Positions 45,655 to 55,600 are shown, counted from the first letter of the stretch. The stretch is DNA of 64,000 bases from Aliiroseovarius sediminilitoris (GCF_900109955.1 NZ_FOJB01000001.1:1426001-1490000), one strand, 5' to 3'. Numbers and translations are program-made. The notes: a model not told the origin generated them from the sequence alone.

Positions 45655-45838
45655 CGGACCTCCGGGTTGTTGTCTGGGTCAAGACATAGGACGGGGGCAG
45701 GGCAGTTGCAATCCGCCCCCGCGCTTGGCAACCGGTCGCGGCACGGGGCACGAATTAGCCGATATTCCCCGTCTTGGGGTTTTGACCCGGCCCCGCGGTC
45801 CCTTTATAGGTGGGAAGCAGTTTTCAAAGGACACGCGC

Positions 45839-48379
45839 TTGATCCGATTCATTCTTGGCATTTTCGGTGCCGTGTTTACCGGCATTACGCTGGCCATTTT
45901 CATGGCCGCGCTGGCCATTGGCGGCGTTTTCTGGATGTATTCCAGGGACTTGCCCAGCCACGAGCAGCTTGCCAACTATACACCCGCCACCATCAGCCGT
46001 GTCTATTCTGGCGAAGGTCGGTTGATGGACGAATTCGCTCGCGAGCGTCGTCTGTTTGCCCCGTCGGACGAGATTCCCGACCTCGTGAAGTATGCTTTCA
46101 TCTCGGCCGAGGACAAAAACTTCTATACTCACGCCGGTTTTGATCCTCGTGGGATTGCCGCCGCCGCGCTAGAGGCGGCCCGCGGCGGCAAGCTGCGTGG
46201 CGCGTCCACCATCCCGCAGCAGGTGGTCAAGAACTTCCTGCTCAGTTCGGAACGGTCGGCAGAGCGCAAGATCAAGGAATTGATCCTGTCGGTGCGTTTG
46301 GAAAGCACATTGTCCAAGGACGAAATTCTGGCGCTGTATCTGAACGAGATTTTTCTTGGCCAGAACTCCTATGGTGTGTCTGCCGCGGCGCAGACCTATT
46401 TCAACAAGACGCTGGACGAACTTGAACCACACGAAGCCGCCACGCTGGCCTCGATGCCGCAAGCGCCCAGCAACTTTCACCCGGTGCGGGCAAAGGATCG
46501 GCTGCTGACACGGCGCAATTACGTGCTGCGCGAGATGTTCCAGAACGGCTATCTGGACCGCGCAACCTATGATGCAGAGGTCATCAAGCCCTTGCTGTCG
46601 GTTCAGAACGGTGATTTTCCGGCGTTCCGTCAGGCGCTTCCGCCGCGCGACTATTTCACCGACGAAATCCGTCGTCAGCTCAGCCGCAATTTTGGGGAAG
46701 AAGAATTCTTTACCGGCGGCATGACGGTTCGAGCGACCGTCGATCCCGACTTGCAACAGGTGGCGGCAGATAGCCTGCGCATCGGGCTGGAAGGCTTTGA
46801 CCGCGGCCGCGGCGTGTGGCGACCGACAGGCGTGACGTTGCCGCAGGACGTGCTGGGCGACGAAGCGACTTGGCGTGCTGCGCTGGCCGAAGCGAAATTT
46901 CCACGCGACATCGAAGGCTGGCATCCGGCGGTCGTTCTGGAAGTCGGCAACAGTGACGCACGTATCGGCATCGAAGGTGTGGACGAGAATGAAGACGGGC
47001 ACTGGATCCCCGCCAAAGACGTGACATGGGCGCGCCGCCTTGAAGAAGACGGCAGTCTTGGACGCCGCGCCAAAGTCGCCGGTGATCTGGTGAAAGTGGG
47101 CGAGGTCGTGCATGTGCGCCAGATGACCAGCGATGAAGATGGCAGTTTCATCCGCTGGACCTTGCGTCAGGTGCCCGAGGTGCAGGGCGGGTTCATGGCG
47201 ATGGACGTGAACACGGGCCGTGTTCTGGCGATGCAGGGCGGCTTCAGCTATCAGCATTCGGTGTTCAACCGCGCGACACAAGCGACGCGTCAACCGGGGT
47301 CAAGCTTCAAACCGTTCGTCTATGCCGCCGCGCTGGACAGTGGGTTTTCCCCCGCCACCATTGTGATCGACGCCCCGATCGAGGTGGTTTCCGGTGGCCA
47401 AATCTGGCGTCCCAAGAACTATTCCAACCGCTTCTATGGCCCGACGCCCTTGCGCACCGGGATTGAACAGTCACGTAACCTGATGACCGTGCGTCTGGCG
47501 CAGGAAATCGGAATGGACACTGTGGCAAGCTATGCCGAGCGCTTTGGTGTCTATGACCGGATGAACCAGTTCCTTGCCAATTCGCTGGGGGCCGAGGAGA
47601 CGACCTTGTTTCGCATGGTCGCTGCCTATGCGATGTTCGCCAACGGAGGCGAACGGGTAGAGCCGACGCTGGTGGACCGTGTGCAGGACCGTTGGGGCAA
47701 GACAATCTATCGTCATGACAGTCGCCAATGTGCCGATTGCAGCGACCCGTCTCTCGCCAGCGGGCAGGCGCCACAGATCGTCTCCGATCGCGAGCGGGTG
47801 ATGAACGCCATCACCGCGTATCAACTTACCTCTATGTTGCAGGGCGTCGTTGAACGCGGCACGGCGCGCAGCGTCGTCAACCTGCCAGTGCCCACAGCCG
47901 GCAAGACCGGCACCACCAATGACGAGCGGGATGCCTGGTTCATCGGCTTCACCTCGAACATCGTGGCAGGCTGCTATATCGGCTATGACCGCCCTCGTAC
48001 CATGCCCGGAACCTCGGGTGGTGGTATGTGTGGTCCGGTGTTCCAGCGCTTCATGCTTGAGGCGATCAAGGAATATGGCGGTGGTGAATTCAAAGTGCCT
48101 CCGGGCGGTCGTTTCATCAATATCGACCGTTTCACCGGCGCACGTTTGCCGCCGGATGCTTCGGGCGATTATGTGGTTGCCGAATATTTCCGAGATGGAG
48201 AAGAGCCTCTGTTTGGTGTGATGTTCGATGGTGGCTTCGCCATGGGCGCCAATCTGCCCATGTTTGATCGTGGCGAAACGGACGAAGGGACCACCGAGGT
48301 GCAAACCTCGACCGGCAAAACGGTGGTGGTTCCCGGCAAGGCAGATTTCGGTTCCCTGTCGTCCGGTGGCCTTTATTAG
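45839..48379 (+). CDS. mrcA: Penicillin-binding protein 1A (bifunctional transglycosylase/transpeptidase)
   Basis: PBP1A polymerises and cross-links peptidoglycan at the periplasmic face. I place the start at the TTG at 45839 (AAAGGA upstream), giving 846 residues: an N-terminal membrane anchor (about 3-32); a GT51 domain with EDKNFYTHAGFDPRGI and GASTIPQQVVKNF; an OB-like middle; and a transpeptidase domain with SSFK (active Ser), a RNLMTVRLAQ helix and KTGTTND. The open frame extends upstream to 45617, but that part lacks family character. Confidence 0.93.
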   Translation: MIRFILGIFGAVFTGITLAIFMAALAIGGVFWMYSRDLPSHEQLANYTPATISRVYSGEGRLMDEFARERRLFAPSDEIPDLVKYAFISAEDKNFYTHAGFDPRGIAAAALEAARGGKLRGASTIPQQVVKNFLLSSERSAERKIKELILSVRLESTLSKDEILALYLNEIFLGQNSYGVSAAAQTYFNKTLDELEPHEAATLASMPQAPSNFHPVRAKDRLLTRRNYVLREMFQNGYLDRATYDAEVIKPLLSVQNGDFPAFRQALPPRDYFTDEIRRQLSRNFGEEEFFTGGMTVRATVDPDLQQVAADSLRIGLEGFDRGRGVWRPTGVTLPQDVLGDEATWRAALAEAKFPRDIEGWHPAVVLEVGNSDARIGIEGVDENEDGHWIPAKDVTWARRLEEDGSLGRRAKVAGDLVKVGEVVHVRQMTSDEDGSFIRWTLRQVPEVQGGFMAMDVNTGRVLAMQGGFSYQHSVFNRATQATRQPGSSFKPFVYAAALDSGFSPATIVIDAPIEVVSGGQIWRPKNYSNRFYGPTPLRTGIEQSRNLMTVRLAQEIGMDTVASYAERFGVYDRMNQFLANSLGAEETTLFRMVAAYAMFANGGERVEPTLVDRVQDRWGKTIYRHDSRQCADCSDPSLASGQAPQIVSDRERVMNAITAYQLTSMLQGVVERGTARSVVNLPVPTAGKTGTTNDERDAWFIGFTSNIVAGCYIGYDRPRTMPGTSGGGMCGPVFQRFMLEAIKEYGGGEFKVPPGGRFINIDRFTGARLPPDASGDYVVAEYFRDGEEPLFGVMFDGGFAMGANLPMFDRGETDEGTTEVQTSTGKTVVVPGKADFGSLSSGGLY

Positions 48380-48968
48380 CAAGGATTCCGGTGGCGGGGC
48401 GTTGGCGCGGTCAGGCAGGCATCGGGCCGGTTTGTCACCTTGCATGCACCATTCATCTGCTTTGATCTGCATTTTGCCCATTGTCATTCGGACCCCGGAC
48501 CACGTATGGTCCATCTACGGTGGATCGCGCGTTCGCGCCCGACCACTGACGAGAGTTTCGTTGTTTTGCTGACCGAATGATGGCCAATGCCACAGGCCGG
48601 GGCAAAACAAGCCGAGAATGCTTTGGAACGCGCCCGACAATGGGCTGGCTGCCAGAGCGCGAAATTGACGATCAAGGACGGTAGAGCCCGAAAAGCCTGT
48701 GTTCTCGATCCGAAAATCCGCCCGATGTCTGACAACAGACCGGGCATAAGAATGGGCCGCGCACGGGTTTCTGGTCACTCCAGAACCTGCAAGCGCGACC
48801 GGAGAAGAAACGCGATGATGCGCGAGAGGATCGAGCAAACACAAAAGGCGGGGCGTAAGCCCCTGACCTTGTTGCCGTATCCCACGCATCGCTTCGCCCT
48901 GACAAGTCACCCCGAAAATCGTGCGCTTCCGCCTGGAAGGGCGCGCGTTTGGGGTGCGGAAAGAACAC
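48380..48968. other. Long leader region upstream of rne
   Basis: These 589 bases between PBP1A and rne have no gene I can support. They hold a GGACCA-CGTA-TGGTCC hairpin (near 48498-48513) and a GGGGC-GTAA-GCCCC stem with a GNRA-type tetraloop (48850-48863), about 105 bases before the rne ATG. A TTGACG hexamer lies near 48664, with no convincing -10. RNase E messages are known to be self-regulated through structured 5' leaders in E. coli; a similar role here is inference. Confidence 0.45.
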
Positions 48969-51779
48969 ATGCCCAAGAAGATGCTTATCGATGCGACCCA
49001 CGCGGAAGAAACCCGCGTTGTGGTGGTCGACGGAAACAAGGTCGAGGAATTTGACTTTGAATCAGAAAACAAACGCCAACTAGCTGGCAATATTTATCTG
49101 GCCAAGGTGACGCGGGTCGAACCTTCGTTACAGGCGGCTTTCGTGGATTATGGCGGCAATCGCCACGGCTTTCTGGCCTTTTCCGAAATCCATCCAGATT
49201 ACTATCAAATCCCCGTCGCGGATCGCGAGGCGCTGCTGGAAGAAGAGCGCGCCTATGCCGAAGCCATGGCGGACGAAGACGAAAAACCACGCAACCGCCG
49301 TCGCCGGTCGCGTGGTCGGTCCCGGTCCAAGGCCGAAGAGGCCAAGTCCGATGATGCGGTGACGACCAAAGAGGTCGAAGCCACAGGGTCCGGCATGGAT
49401 GTCATTGATCTGGACAATGGCGCGGAGGATGACCTTGAAGGCCAATCTCCGATGGAGCGGGTCGATGAAACTCCGGTAGAAGAACCCGAGGACGACCTGA
49501 ACTCCGATGGCAGCGACATTTCTGCCGATGCGGATGACCGGTCTGCCGCCCACTCCGACGGCGCTGACGACGACAGCGATGGCGATGATGAGGACGAAGG
49601 CGACGACGATGATGACGCACCGCTGGACGCCTCGGAAAAGGATGACCAGATCGAAAGCGTCGCCGATGATGACGCCGTTGAAGATATTCGCCCGCGCCGC
49701 AAGCCGCGTCCGAAACGCTATAAGATTCAGGAAGTGATCAAAGTGCGCCAGATCCTTCTGGTGCAGGTCGTGAAAGAAGAACGTGGCAACAAGGGTGCCG
49801 CACTGACCACCTATCTGTCACTGGCAGGCCGGTATTGCGTCTTGATGCCCAACACCGCGCGCGGTGGCGGGATCAGCCGCAAGATCACCAACGCGCCTGA
49901 CCGCAAGAAGCTGAAAGAAATCGCCGCCGAAATCGACGTGCCCAAGGGGGCAGGTTTGATCGTGCGCACGGCAGGCGCCAAGCGCACCAAGTCGGAAATC
50001 AAGCGCGACTATGAATATCTGCAACGTCTGTGGGAGCAGATCCGTGAGCTGACGTTGAATTCGTCCGCCCCCGCCAAGATTTATGAAGAAGGCAACCTGA
50101 TCAAACGCTCGATCCGCGATCTGTATTCGCGCGAGATCGACGAAGTGTTCGTGGAAGGCGAGGCGGGCTATCGCACCGCCAAGGACTTCATGAAGATGAT
50201 CATGCCGTCCCACGCCAAGAACGTGAAACTGTATCAGGATCAGATGCCGCTGTTCGCGCGCTATCAGGTCGAAAGCTATCTGTCGGGCATGTTCAGCCCC
50301 ACCGTGCAGTTGCGGTCGGGTGGCTATATCGTCATCGGCGTGACCGAGGCACTGGTGGCCATCGACGTGAACTCGGGCCGGGCCACCAAAGAAGGCTCGA
50401 TCGAGGAAACGGCGCTGAAGACCAACCTTGAAGCCGCAGAAGAAGTGGCGCGCCAGCTGCGTCTGCGTGACCTTGCCGGTCTTATCGTGATCGACTTCAT
50501 CGACATGGAAGAACGCCGCAACAACAACGCGGTCGAAAAGCGGCTGAAAGACAAGCTGAAAACTGACCGCGCGCGTATTCAGGTGGGCCGTATCTCGGGC
50601 TTTGGTCTGGCGGAAATGTCCCGCCAACGCCTGCGCCCCGGCATGATCGAGGCGACGACACAGCCTTGCAACCATTGCCACGGCACCGGTCTGATCCGCT
50701 CGGATGACAACCTTGCGCTGAACATTCTGCGTCAGTTGGAAGAAGAAGGCGTGCGCCGCCGGTCGCGCGAGGTTCTGGTGAAGGCCCCGGTCGGCATCGT
50801 GAACTTCCTGATGAACAACAAGCGCGAACATATCGCGCAGATCGAAGCGCGCTATGGCATGGCCGTTCGGATTGAGGCGGATCCTTTCCTGATCTCGCCC
50901 GATTACTCGATCGAGAAGTACAAGACCGCCACCCGCACGGTGCCGGAAGCAACCGCGCCAGTCGTGTCGGTCGATGCTTCACTGATGGACGATATCGACG
51001 AGGTGGAAGAGGCCGAAGTGGTGGTCGAAGAAACCTCTGAGGAAGAACAGAAACCCAAGAAGCGCCGTCGTCGTCGTCGGCGGCGTCGGTCGTCCAATGG
51101 GGACGATACGCGTCAGGACACTCAGAACGGTGAGGCGTCGGACGACAACAGTGCGGCGGATGACGCCAAGAACGGGACCGACACAGATGCCGAGGCCGAA
51201 GCGCCGTCCGAGGATGCGGTTGAAAAGCCCAAACGCAAGCGTGCGCCGCGTCGTCGCTCGAAGAAACCAGAGGATGAGACCGCTGACGAAACCGTGGCGG
51301 CAGACGCAGCACCTGGGGATGCACATGCTTCCGTAGAGGCCGAGGCAGAAGAGAAACCGAAGCCCAAACGCGCGCCCCGCAAACGGGCCGCGAAAGCGAA
51401 GGCGGAAGAAGCTGTAACCGATGCGACGGCAGAGGCCGATGCAGAGGAAAAGCCCAAAACGCCGGCGCGCAAGTCCCGCGCCAGAAAGCCCAAGGACGAG
51501 GCGGTCGGGGACACTCCAAAGGCAGAAGACGCTCCGGCGGCTGACACCGAGGAGAAACCCAAGAAAGCTCCGCGAAAACGGGCTGCCACGTCGCGGAAGA
51601 AAAAGACTGACGAGGCGACGCAGGACGCACCAGCGCAGGCAGAGGCCAACCCCGTCGCTGACAAGACGCCCGAGCCCGCGATGGCAAGCGCCGCGCCCAC
51701 CGCAGCGTCCGAGCCAGAGGTAAAGGCTGACGCGCCCCCCAAGCCCAAGCGCAAGGGCTGGTGGTCACTGGGCAGCTAG
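48969..51779 (+). CDS. rne: Ribonuclease E
   Basis: RNase E is the main endoribonuclease for mRNA decay and rRNA/tRNA processing and the degradosome scaffold. The 936 residues start MPKKMLIDATHAEETRV at 48969 (GGAAAG upstream). The S1 domain (about 38-275) is split by a long Arg/Ser then Asp/Glu-rich insert. The catalytic DNase I-like domain has VAIDVNSG and VIDFIDM, the two metal Asp. The zinc-link is CNHCHGTG. The C-terminal third is low complexity (RRRRRRR and repeated EKPKPKRAPRKR units), probably unstructured RNA- and partner-binding. Confidence 0.96.
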   Translation: MPKKMLIDATHAEETRVVVVDGNKVEEFDFESENKRQLAGNIYLAKVTRVEPSLQAAFVDYGGNRHGFLAFSEIHPDYYQIPVADREALLEEERAYAEAMADEDEKPRNRRRRSRGRSRSKAEEAKSDDAVTTKEVEATGSGMDVIDLDNGAEDDLEGQSPMERVDETPVEEPEDDLNSDGSDISADADDRSAAHSDGADDDSDGDDEDEGDDDDDAPLDASEKDDQIESVADDDAVEDIRPRRKPRPKRYKIQEVIKVRQILLVQVVKEERGNKGAALTTYLSLAGRYCVLMPNTARGGGISRKITNAPDRKKLKEIAAEIDVPKGAGLIVRTAGAKRTKSEIKRDYEYLQRLWEQIRELTLNSSAPAKIYEEGNLIKRSIRDLYSREIDEVFVEGEAGYRTAKDFMKMIMPSHAKNVKLYQDQMPLFARYQVESYLSGMFSPTVQLRSGGYIVIGVTEALVAIDVNSGRATKEGSIEETALKTNLEAAEEVARQLRLRDLAGLIVIDFIDMEERRNNNAVEKRLKDKLKTDRARIQVGRISGFGLAEMSRQRLRPGMIEATTQPCNHCHGTGLIRSDDNLALNILRQLEEEGVRRRSREVLVKAPVGIVNFLMNNKREHIAQIEARYGMAVRIEADPFLISPDYSIEKYKTATRTVPEATAPVVSVDASLMDDIDEVEEAEVVVEETSEEEQKPKKRRRRRRRRRSSNGDDTRQDTQNGEASDDNSAADDAKNGTDTDAEAEAPSEDAVEKPKRKRAPRRRSKKPEDETADETVAADAAPGDAHASVEAEAEEKPKPKRAPRKRAAKAKAEEAVTDATAEADAEEKPKTPARKSRARKPKDEAVGDTPKAEDAPAADTEEKPKKAPRKRAATSRKKKTDEATQDAPAQAEANPVADKTPEPAMASAAPTAASEPEVKADAPPKPKRKGWWSLGS

Positions 51780-51795
51780 GACGCAGACAAATAGA

Positions 51796-51820
51796 GGCCG
51801 GGCAGCGCCCGGCCTTTGTT
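51796..51820 (+). terminator. Terminator after rne
   Basis: GGCCGGGC (51796-51803) and GCCCGGCC (51807-51814) are perfect 8-bp arms with a 3-base loop, followed by TTTGTT. It lies between convergent rne and tusA and may serve both. Confidence 0.8.
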
Positions 51821-51828
51821 GATTGGAC

Positions 51829-52056
51829 CTAACCCTTGCGGATAAAGTAATGCGTGGCGGCTTCGTGATCTTCCTGCGCCACCAATTCATGACCCTGTTC
51901 AGCACAGAAATGCGGCACGTCGATCACCGCCGCCGGGTCGGTCGCTTGCAGGCGTAGAACTTGCCCTTTCTCAAGCGACTTCAAGCGCTTGCGCGCCTTC
52001 AATACGGGCAGGGGACACAGCAGCCCCAGCGCATCCAGATCATCGTCAAATTTCAT
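51829..52056 (-). CDS. tusA: TusA-family sulfurtransferase
   Basis: The 75 residues carry the family signature GLLCPLPVLKARKRL with the sulfur-carrying Cys in CPxP. TusA-like proteins relay persulfide sulfur in tRNA thiolation or sulfur metabolism. I use the ATG at 52056 (MKFDDDLDAL, GGGAAG upstream); the frame extension to 52110 adds an atypical tail. It is convergent with rne. Confidence 0.92.
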   Translation of the reverse strand: MKFDDDLDALGLLCPLPVLKARKRLKSLEKGQVLRLQATDPAAVIDVPHFCAEQGHELVAQEDHEAATHYFIRKG

Positions 52057-52110
52057 ATCTTCCCATAGGACTTTGGCGCTGGTCTGTCCATTGGTTGGGA
52101 GAGCAAACAT

Positions 52111-52542
52111 GTCGCGCGGCTATGATGCTGTGGCAGGTGGCGGCGTGCATTTCCTGGCTGTGATCTAAATTTCGTTCCTCAATGACGAGGCGCGGCTTGG
52201 CGCGATCCCGTCCTTTTCGGCGTCCGAAGGGTCAGTCGCTCAGAAAACCGCCCTGCACGCAACCTATGCTGCTGGGCTGGGGAACCCTTTCCGTCTGGTC
52301 GCGGCCGTCTTCCCGCCTGACCGGGGCATGAAACGGCATATGAAGCGGATCGAACGCATCATGGCCTGTTTCTGTATACCATCGGTCTGATGACGCTGAC
52401 GGTGGCTTTTGTGCTTTTCTTACTGGTCGATTGAGGCTTTCGAAGCATTGGCCGCCCTTGGTTGATGGGGCTTTGTTAGATAAGGGTTTAATTTCGCCTG
52501 TTTTTCCGGCTAGTCTGCGGACAAACCAGCCAGGCCGGGTCA
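52111..52542. other. Gap with possible decayed coding fragments
   Basis: No intact gene is seen. A plus-strand frame reads SFSASEGSVAQKTALHATYAAGLGN (in parts) and MKRHMKRIERIMA, and one frame away a hydrophobic LFLYTIGLMTLTVAFVLFLLVD then stops at about 52434. Together these look like a small membrane-protein gene broken by at least one frameshift. The family is unrecognised. Confidence 0.35.
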
Positions 52543-53805
52543 ATGAAACCTAACGACGCCTCCCCACCCGATTATCCCGCATATGTGCGTCGCCGCCGGG
52601 TGTTTTACATCCCCGGTTACGACCCGATTCATCCGCGCAGGTATCGTGAGCTGTATCGCAAGGAAGGGGCCAAGCAGGGTGCGATCTCGGGCTATAGGAT
52701 CGACCTGATCGGACGGCAGGGGCCGGGCACCTATGGCTGGCAGGTCACGGGCCGGATGGATGACACCGGGACCGAGGCCGAGTTCGACGTGCTGGTCTGG
52801 GCTGACATTGTGCGCGACAGCATGAAGCTGAACATCGCGCAGACTTATCTTCTGATGTCGCGGACGGCGTGGACCTATATATCATCCGGGGCACTATGGC
52901 GGCTGATGCGGTTGCGCAAGGGGCCGGTGATCGCGGCACTTTATCCGGTGGGCATGTTGATCCTGCAACTGATCCTTGCACTTCTACTGGGTCATATTCT
53001 TGGCCATGTCACAGCGTTTTTTGCCGGACATCTGACGCTCAGGGCGGACGCAATGATGGTCAGCTACTGGATCGGGTTTGCAACCACGGTGGTCGTTATG
53101 ATGAAGTGGTTTCGCAAGATCGACAACAGGCTTTATGTCTATTACCTGATGCATGACTACGCCTATTCGGCGCGTTCGAAGGGGGCCAACCCGCCGGAAT
53201 TGGAGGCGCGGATGGCACTGTTCGCCGATGAGATTGCCGAGGCGCTGCGCTCGGACGTGGATGAGGTTCTGGTGGTAGGGCACAGTTCCGGCGCGCATCT
53301 GGCCGTGTCTGTTCTTGCAGATCTGCTGCGGGCCGGGCGCGTGCCAAAGGATGGCCCGAGGCTGGCTTTTCTGAGCCTTGGGCAAGTGGTGCCGATGGTC
53401 AGTTTCCTGCCCGAAGCGCATCGCCTGCGGCGCGACCTGCGTGACATGAGCGTTCAGACCCGGATCGCATGGGTCGATGTAACCGCCCCCGGCGACGGTT
53501 GTGCCTTTGCGCTGTGTGACCCGGTAGCCGTGTCGGGTGTCGCACCCGCGACGGGCAAACGTTGGCCGCTGATTATCTCAGCCGCGTTTTCAAAAACGCT
53601 TAGCCCGGCACGATGGAAGGAACTGCGCTGGCGGTTTTTCCGGTTGCACTTCCAATACCTCTGCGCCTTTGATCAGCCCGCAGACTATGATTATTTCCGG
53701 ATCACAGCGGGGCCGTTGACTTTGGCAGACCGCTATCGGGACCGCCGCCCGTCGGCCAGCAGGATAGAAACGCCAGTCTCGAAATACACGAGCATGACAG
53801 CATGA
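52543..53805 (+). CDS. Membrane-embedded alpha/beta-hydrolase-like protein
   Basis: The 420 residues begin with a strand-like VFYIPGYDPIHPRRYRELY and carry two membrane helices (about 127-150 and 166-187). The lipase elbow GHSSGAH (about 245-251) is a GxSxG motif with the nucleophilic Ser. Acidic and His candidates lie later in the chain. The soluble part should be a lipase- or esterase-like cytosolic domain. It overlaps the P450 gene by ATGA at 53802, so the two probably act in one pathway. The substrate is unknown. Confidence 0.78.
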   Translation: MKPNDASPPDYPAYVRRRRVFYIPGYDPIHPRRYRELYRKEGAKQGAISGYRIDLIGRQGPGTYGWQVTGRMDDTGTEAEFDVLVWADIVRDSMKLNIAQTYLLMSRTAWTYISSGALWRLMRLRKGPVIAALYPVGMLILQLILALLLGHILGHVTAFFAGHLTLRADAMMVSYWIGFATTVVVMMKWFRKIDNRLYVYYLMHDYAYSARSKGANPPELEARMALFADEIAEALRSDVDEVLVVGHSSGAHLAVSVLADLLRAGRVPKDGPRLAFLSLGQVVPMVSFLPEAHRLRRDLRDMSVQTRIAWVDVTAPGDGCAFALCDPVAVSGVAPATGKRWPLIISAAFSKTLSPARWKELRWRFFRLHFQYLCAFDQPADYDYFRITAGPLTLADRYRDRRPSASRIETPVSKYTSMTA

Positions 53806-55175
53806 CTGAACGCTTGCCCCCCAAGCCACCGTCGCGCAGCGGGCGGGTGTCGCTTTGGCGTTACGCGAAACTGTTTCGTCGCGACATACTTTCCGCCCAG
53901 CCTGCGCGGCTGTATCACGCGTGGATGGCCGAATTTCGCACGCCGTTCTTTCGAAGCTACATGTGCAATGACCCCTCGCTTGTCGATCTGGTTCTGAAAG
54001 AACGGCCCGATGACTTCCCCAAATCCGACCGCATCCGCGAAGGGCTGGCACCGCTTTTGGGCAACTCGGTCTTTGTCACCAATGGAGAGGTCTGGAAACG
54101 CCAGCGCCGCATCATCGACCCGGCGTTTGAAGGCGGGCGGTTGCGCGAGGTGTTCCCGGCCATGTGGGACGCCGCTGTTTCCGCCGTGGACCGCCTGCGC
54201 CCCATGGCGGATGGAACTCCGGTCGAGGTTGAAAGCCATGCCAGCCACGCCGCCGCCGACGTGATTTTTCGCACGCTTTTCTCGATTCCCATCGAGCATG
54301 AGATAGCCGGGCAGGTGTTTGCGAAGTTCCGCGACCATCAGCGCGCCCAACCTGTGGTCAACCTTGGGGCGCTATTGCCCTTGCCGCGCTGGATGCCGCG
54401 GTTTCATCGCCGCAAGGCGAAAGAGACCGCGCGCCAGATCAGGGGGCTGATCCAGGACCTGACCGCCGCCCGTATGGCCGCGATCGGGCAGGGCACAGCC
54501 CCAGAAGATCTGGCCACCAAGATCATGACAACGACCGATCCCGAGACCGGCGATCAGTTTGACACTGATGAAATGGTCGATCAGGTGGCGATCTTCTTTC
54601 TTGCGGGCTATGAAACCAGCGCTTCGGCTTTGGCGTGGGCGCTGTATCTTCTGGCGCAATATCCCGATTGGCAGGACGGGGTTGCAGCAGAGGCACAGTC
54701 GCAGATTGACCCCGACAAGATCTATTTCTCGGTCATGTCGCGGCTGCGTCTGTCGCGCGATGTGTTCCGCGAGGCGCTGCGCCTTTATCCCCCCGTGCCG
54801 ATGATGGTGCGCGAGGCGCGCTGTCCCGAGAGATTCCGCGCACGCGCTGTGCCCAAAGGCAGCCAGATCGTATTGAGCCCGTGGCATCTGCATCGTCATG
54901 AACGTTTGTGGGACGATCCCGACGCGTTCAACCCCGCCCGGTTTCAGACCGCGAACGGAAAATCCTGCCTTCGCAACGCCTATATCCCGTTTTCCAGCGG
55001 GCAGAGGGTCTGCCCCGGTGCAGGCTTTGCGATGATCGAGGGGCCGTTGATCCTGTCGATGCTGGTGCGGGCCTATCGCTTCGCGCTTGTGGCTGACAAA
55101 CCCGCCATGCCGGTGGCCCATCTGACGGTGCGGGGCGAAGACGGGATTTGGCTGTCACTGACACCACGAGAGTAA
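53802..55175 (+). CDS. Cytochrome P450
   Basis: This 457-residue heme monooxygenase has the I-helix AGYETSAS (about 267-274), an ExxR in EALR, and the heme loop FSSGQRVCPGAGFAMIEG with the Cys ligand at about 402. There is no fused reductase, and no ferredoxin gene is adjacent. Its length and the ETSA I-helix resemble the longer P450s active on hydrophobic molecules. It is translationally coupled to the membrane hydrolase before it. Confidence 0.94.
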   Translation: MTERLPPKPPSRSGRVSLWRYAKLFRRDILSAQPARLYHAWMAEFRTPFFRSYMCNDPSLVDLVLKERPDDFPKSDRIREGLAPLLGNSVFVTNGEVWKRQRRIIDPAFEGGRLREVFPAMWDAAVSAVDRLRPMADGTPVEVESHASHAAADVIFRTLFSIPIEHEIAGQVFAKFRDHQRAQPVVNLGALLPLPRWMPRFHRRKAKETARQIRGLIQDLTAARMAAIGQGTAPEDLATKIMTTTDPETGDQFDTDEMVDQVAIFFLAGYETSASALAWALYLLAQYPDWQDGVAAEAQSQIDPDKIYFSVMSRLRLSRDVFREALRLYPPVPMMVREARCPERFRARAVPKGSQIVLSPWHLHRHERLWDDPDAFNPARFQTANGKSCLRNAYIPFSSGQRVCPGAGFAMIEGPLILSMLVRAYRFALVADKPAMPVAHLTVRGEDGIWLSLTPRE

Positions 55176-55178
55176 AGC

Positions 55179-55406
55179 TCAGCCCTCGGACGGTCGTCTG
55201 TAGTGATCGAGCACATAAACCCGAATGGCCGATGCCAGTCCCCGATCCACACCGCGTGCTGCATCAACCTCGGCTGCAAGTGCGTTCAGGGGCAATCCGC
55301 GCGCATTCGCAATCTCGCGAAAGGCCTGCCAGAATTCAGGTTCCAGCGACACCGATGTGCGGTGCCCATGCAGGGTCAGCGAGTGTTTTTCGGGGCGCGC
55401 GGTCAT
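55179..55406 (-). CDS. Ribbon-helix-helix domain protein
   Basis: The 75 residues match the RHH_4-type small proteins of alphaproteobacteria: a strand HRTSVSLEPEFW followed by helices (FREIANARGLPLNALAAEVDAAR and LASAIRVYVLDHYR). It is probably a DNA-binding dimer. It overlaps the DUF4169 gene by four bases (ATGA) and ends four bases from the convergent P450 stop. Confidence 0.88.
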   Translation of the reverse strand: MTARPEKHSLTLHGHRTSVSLEPEFWQAFREIANARGLPLNALAAEVDAARGVDRGLASAIRVYVLDHYRRPSEG

Positions 55407-55600
55407 TCCGTGTCCGTGTCTTGCCTGTGACTGTCCAGCAGGTGCTCCGCGCGGGTCTTGTCCGCGCGTTCCACTGCTTTCTGGGCTTTCGTGCGCCCGT
55501 GTTTTAAGGCGTTCTCGTCTGCGCGGGCCTTTTTTTCAGCCCGCGCCTTCGCTTTCCGAAACCGGTTCAGGTTGACCGGCCCTGAACCAGACCCGGCCAT
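55403..55600 (-). CDS. DUF4169 family protein
   Basis: The 65-residue, highly charged, mostly helical protein contains VNLNRFRKAKARAEKKARADENALKHGRTK (in parts), the usual DUF4169 opening. Function is unknown. The start ATG overlaps the fumC stop by one base (TGATG), and the end overlaps the RHH gene, forming a tight fumC-DUF4169-RHH operon that is common in Rhodobacteraceae. Confidence 0.88.
   Translation of the reverse strand: MAGSGSGPVNLNRFRKAKARAEKKARADENALKHGRTKAQKAVERADKTRAEHLLDSHRQDTDTE

Noticed and set aside
46169-47293. 374-codon minus-strand frame inside PBP1A
   Set aside because: Shadow of a high-GC coding region; the plus-strand protein has complete PBP motifs.
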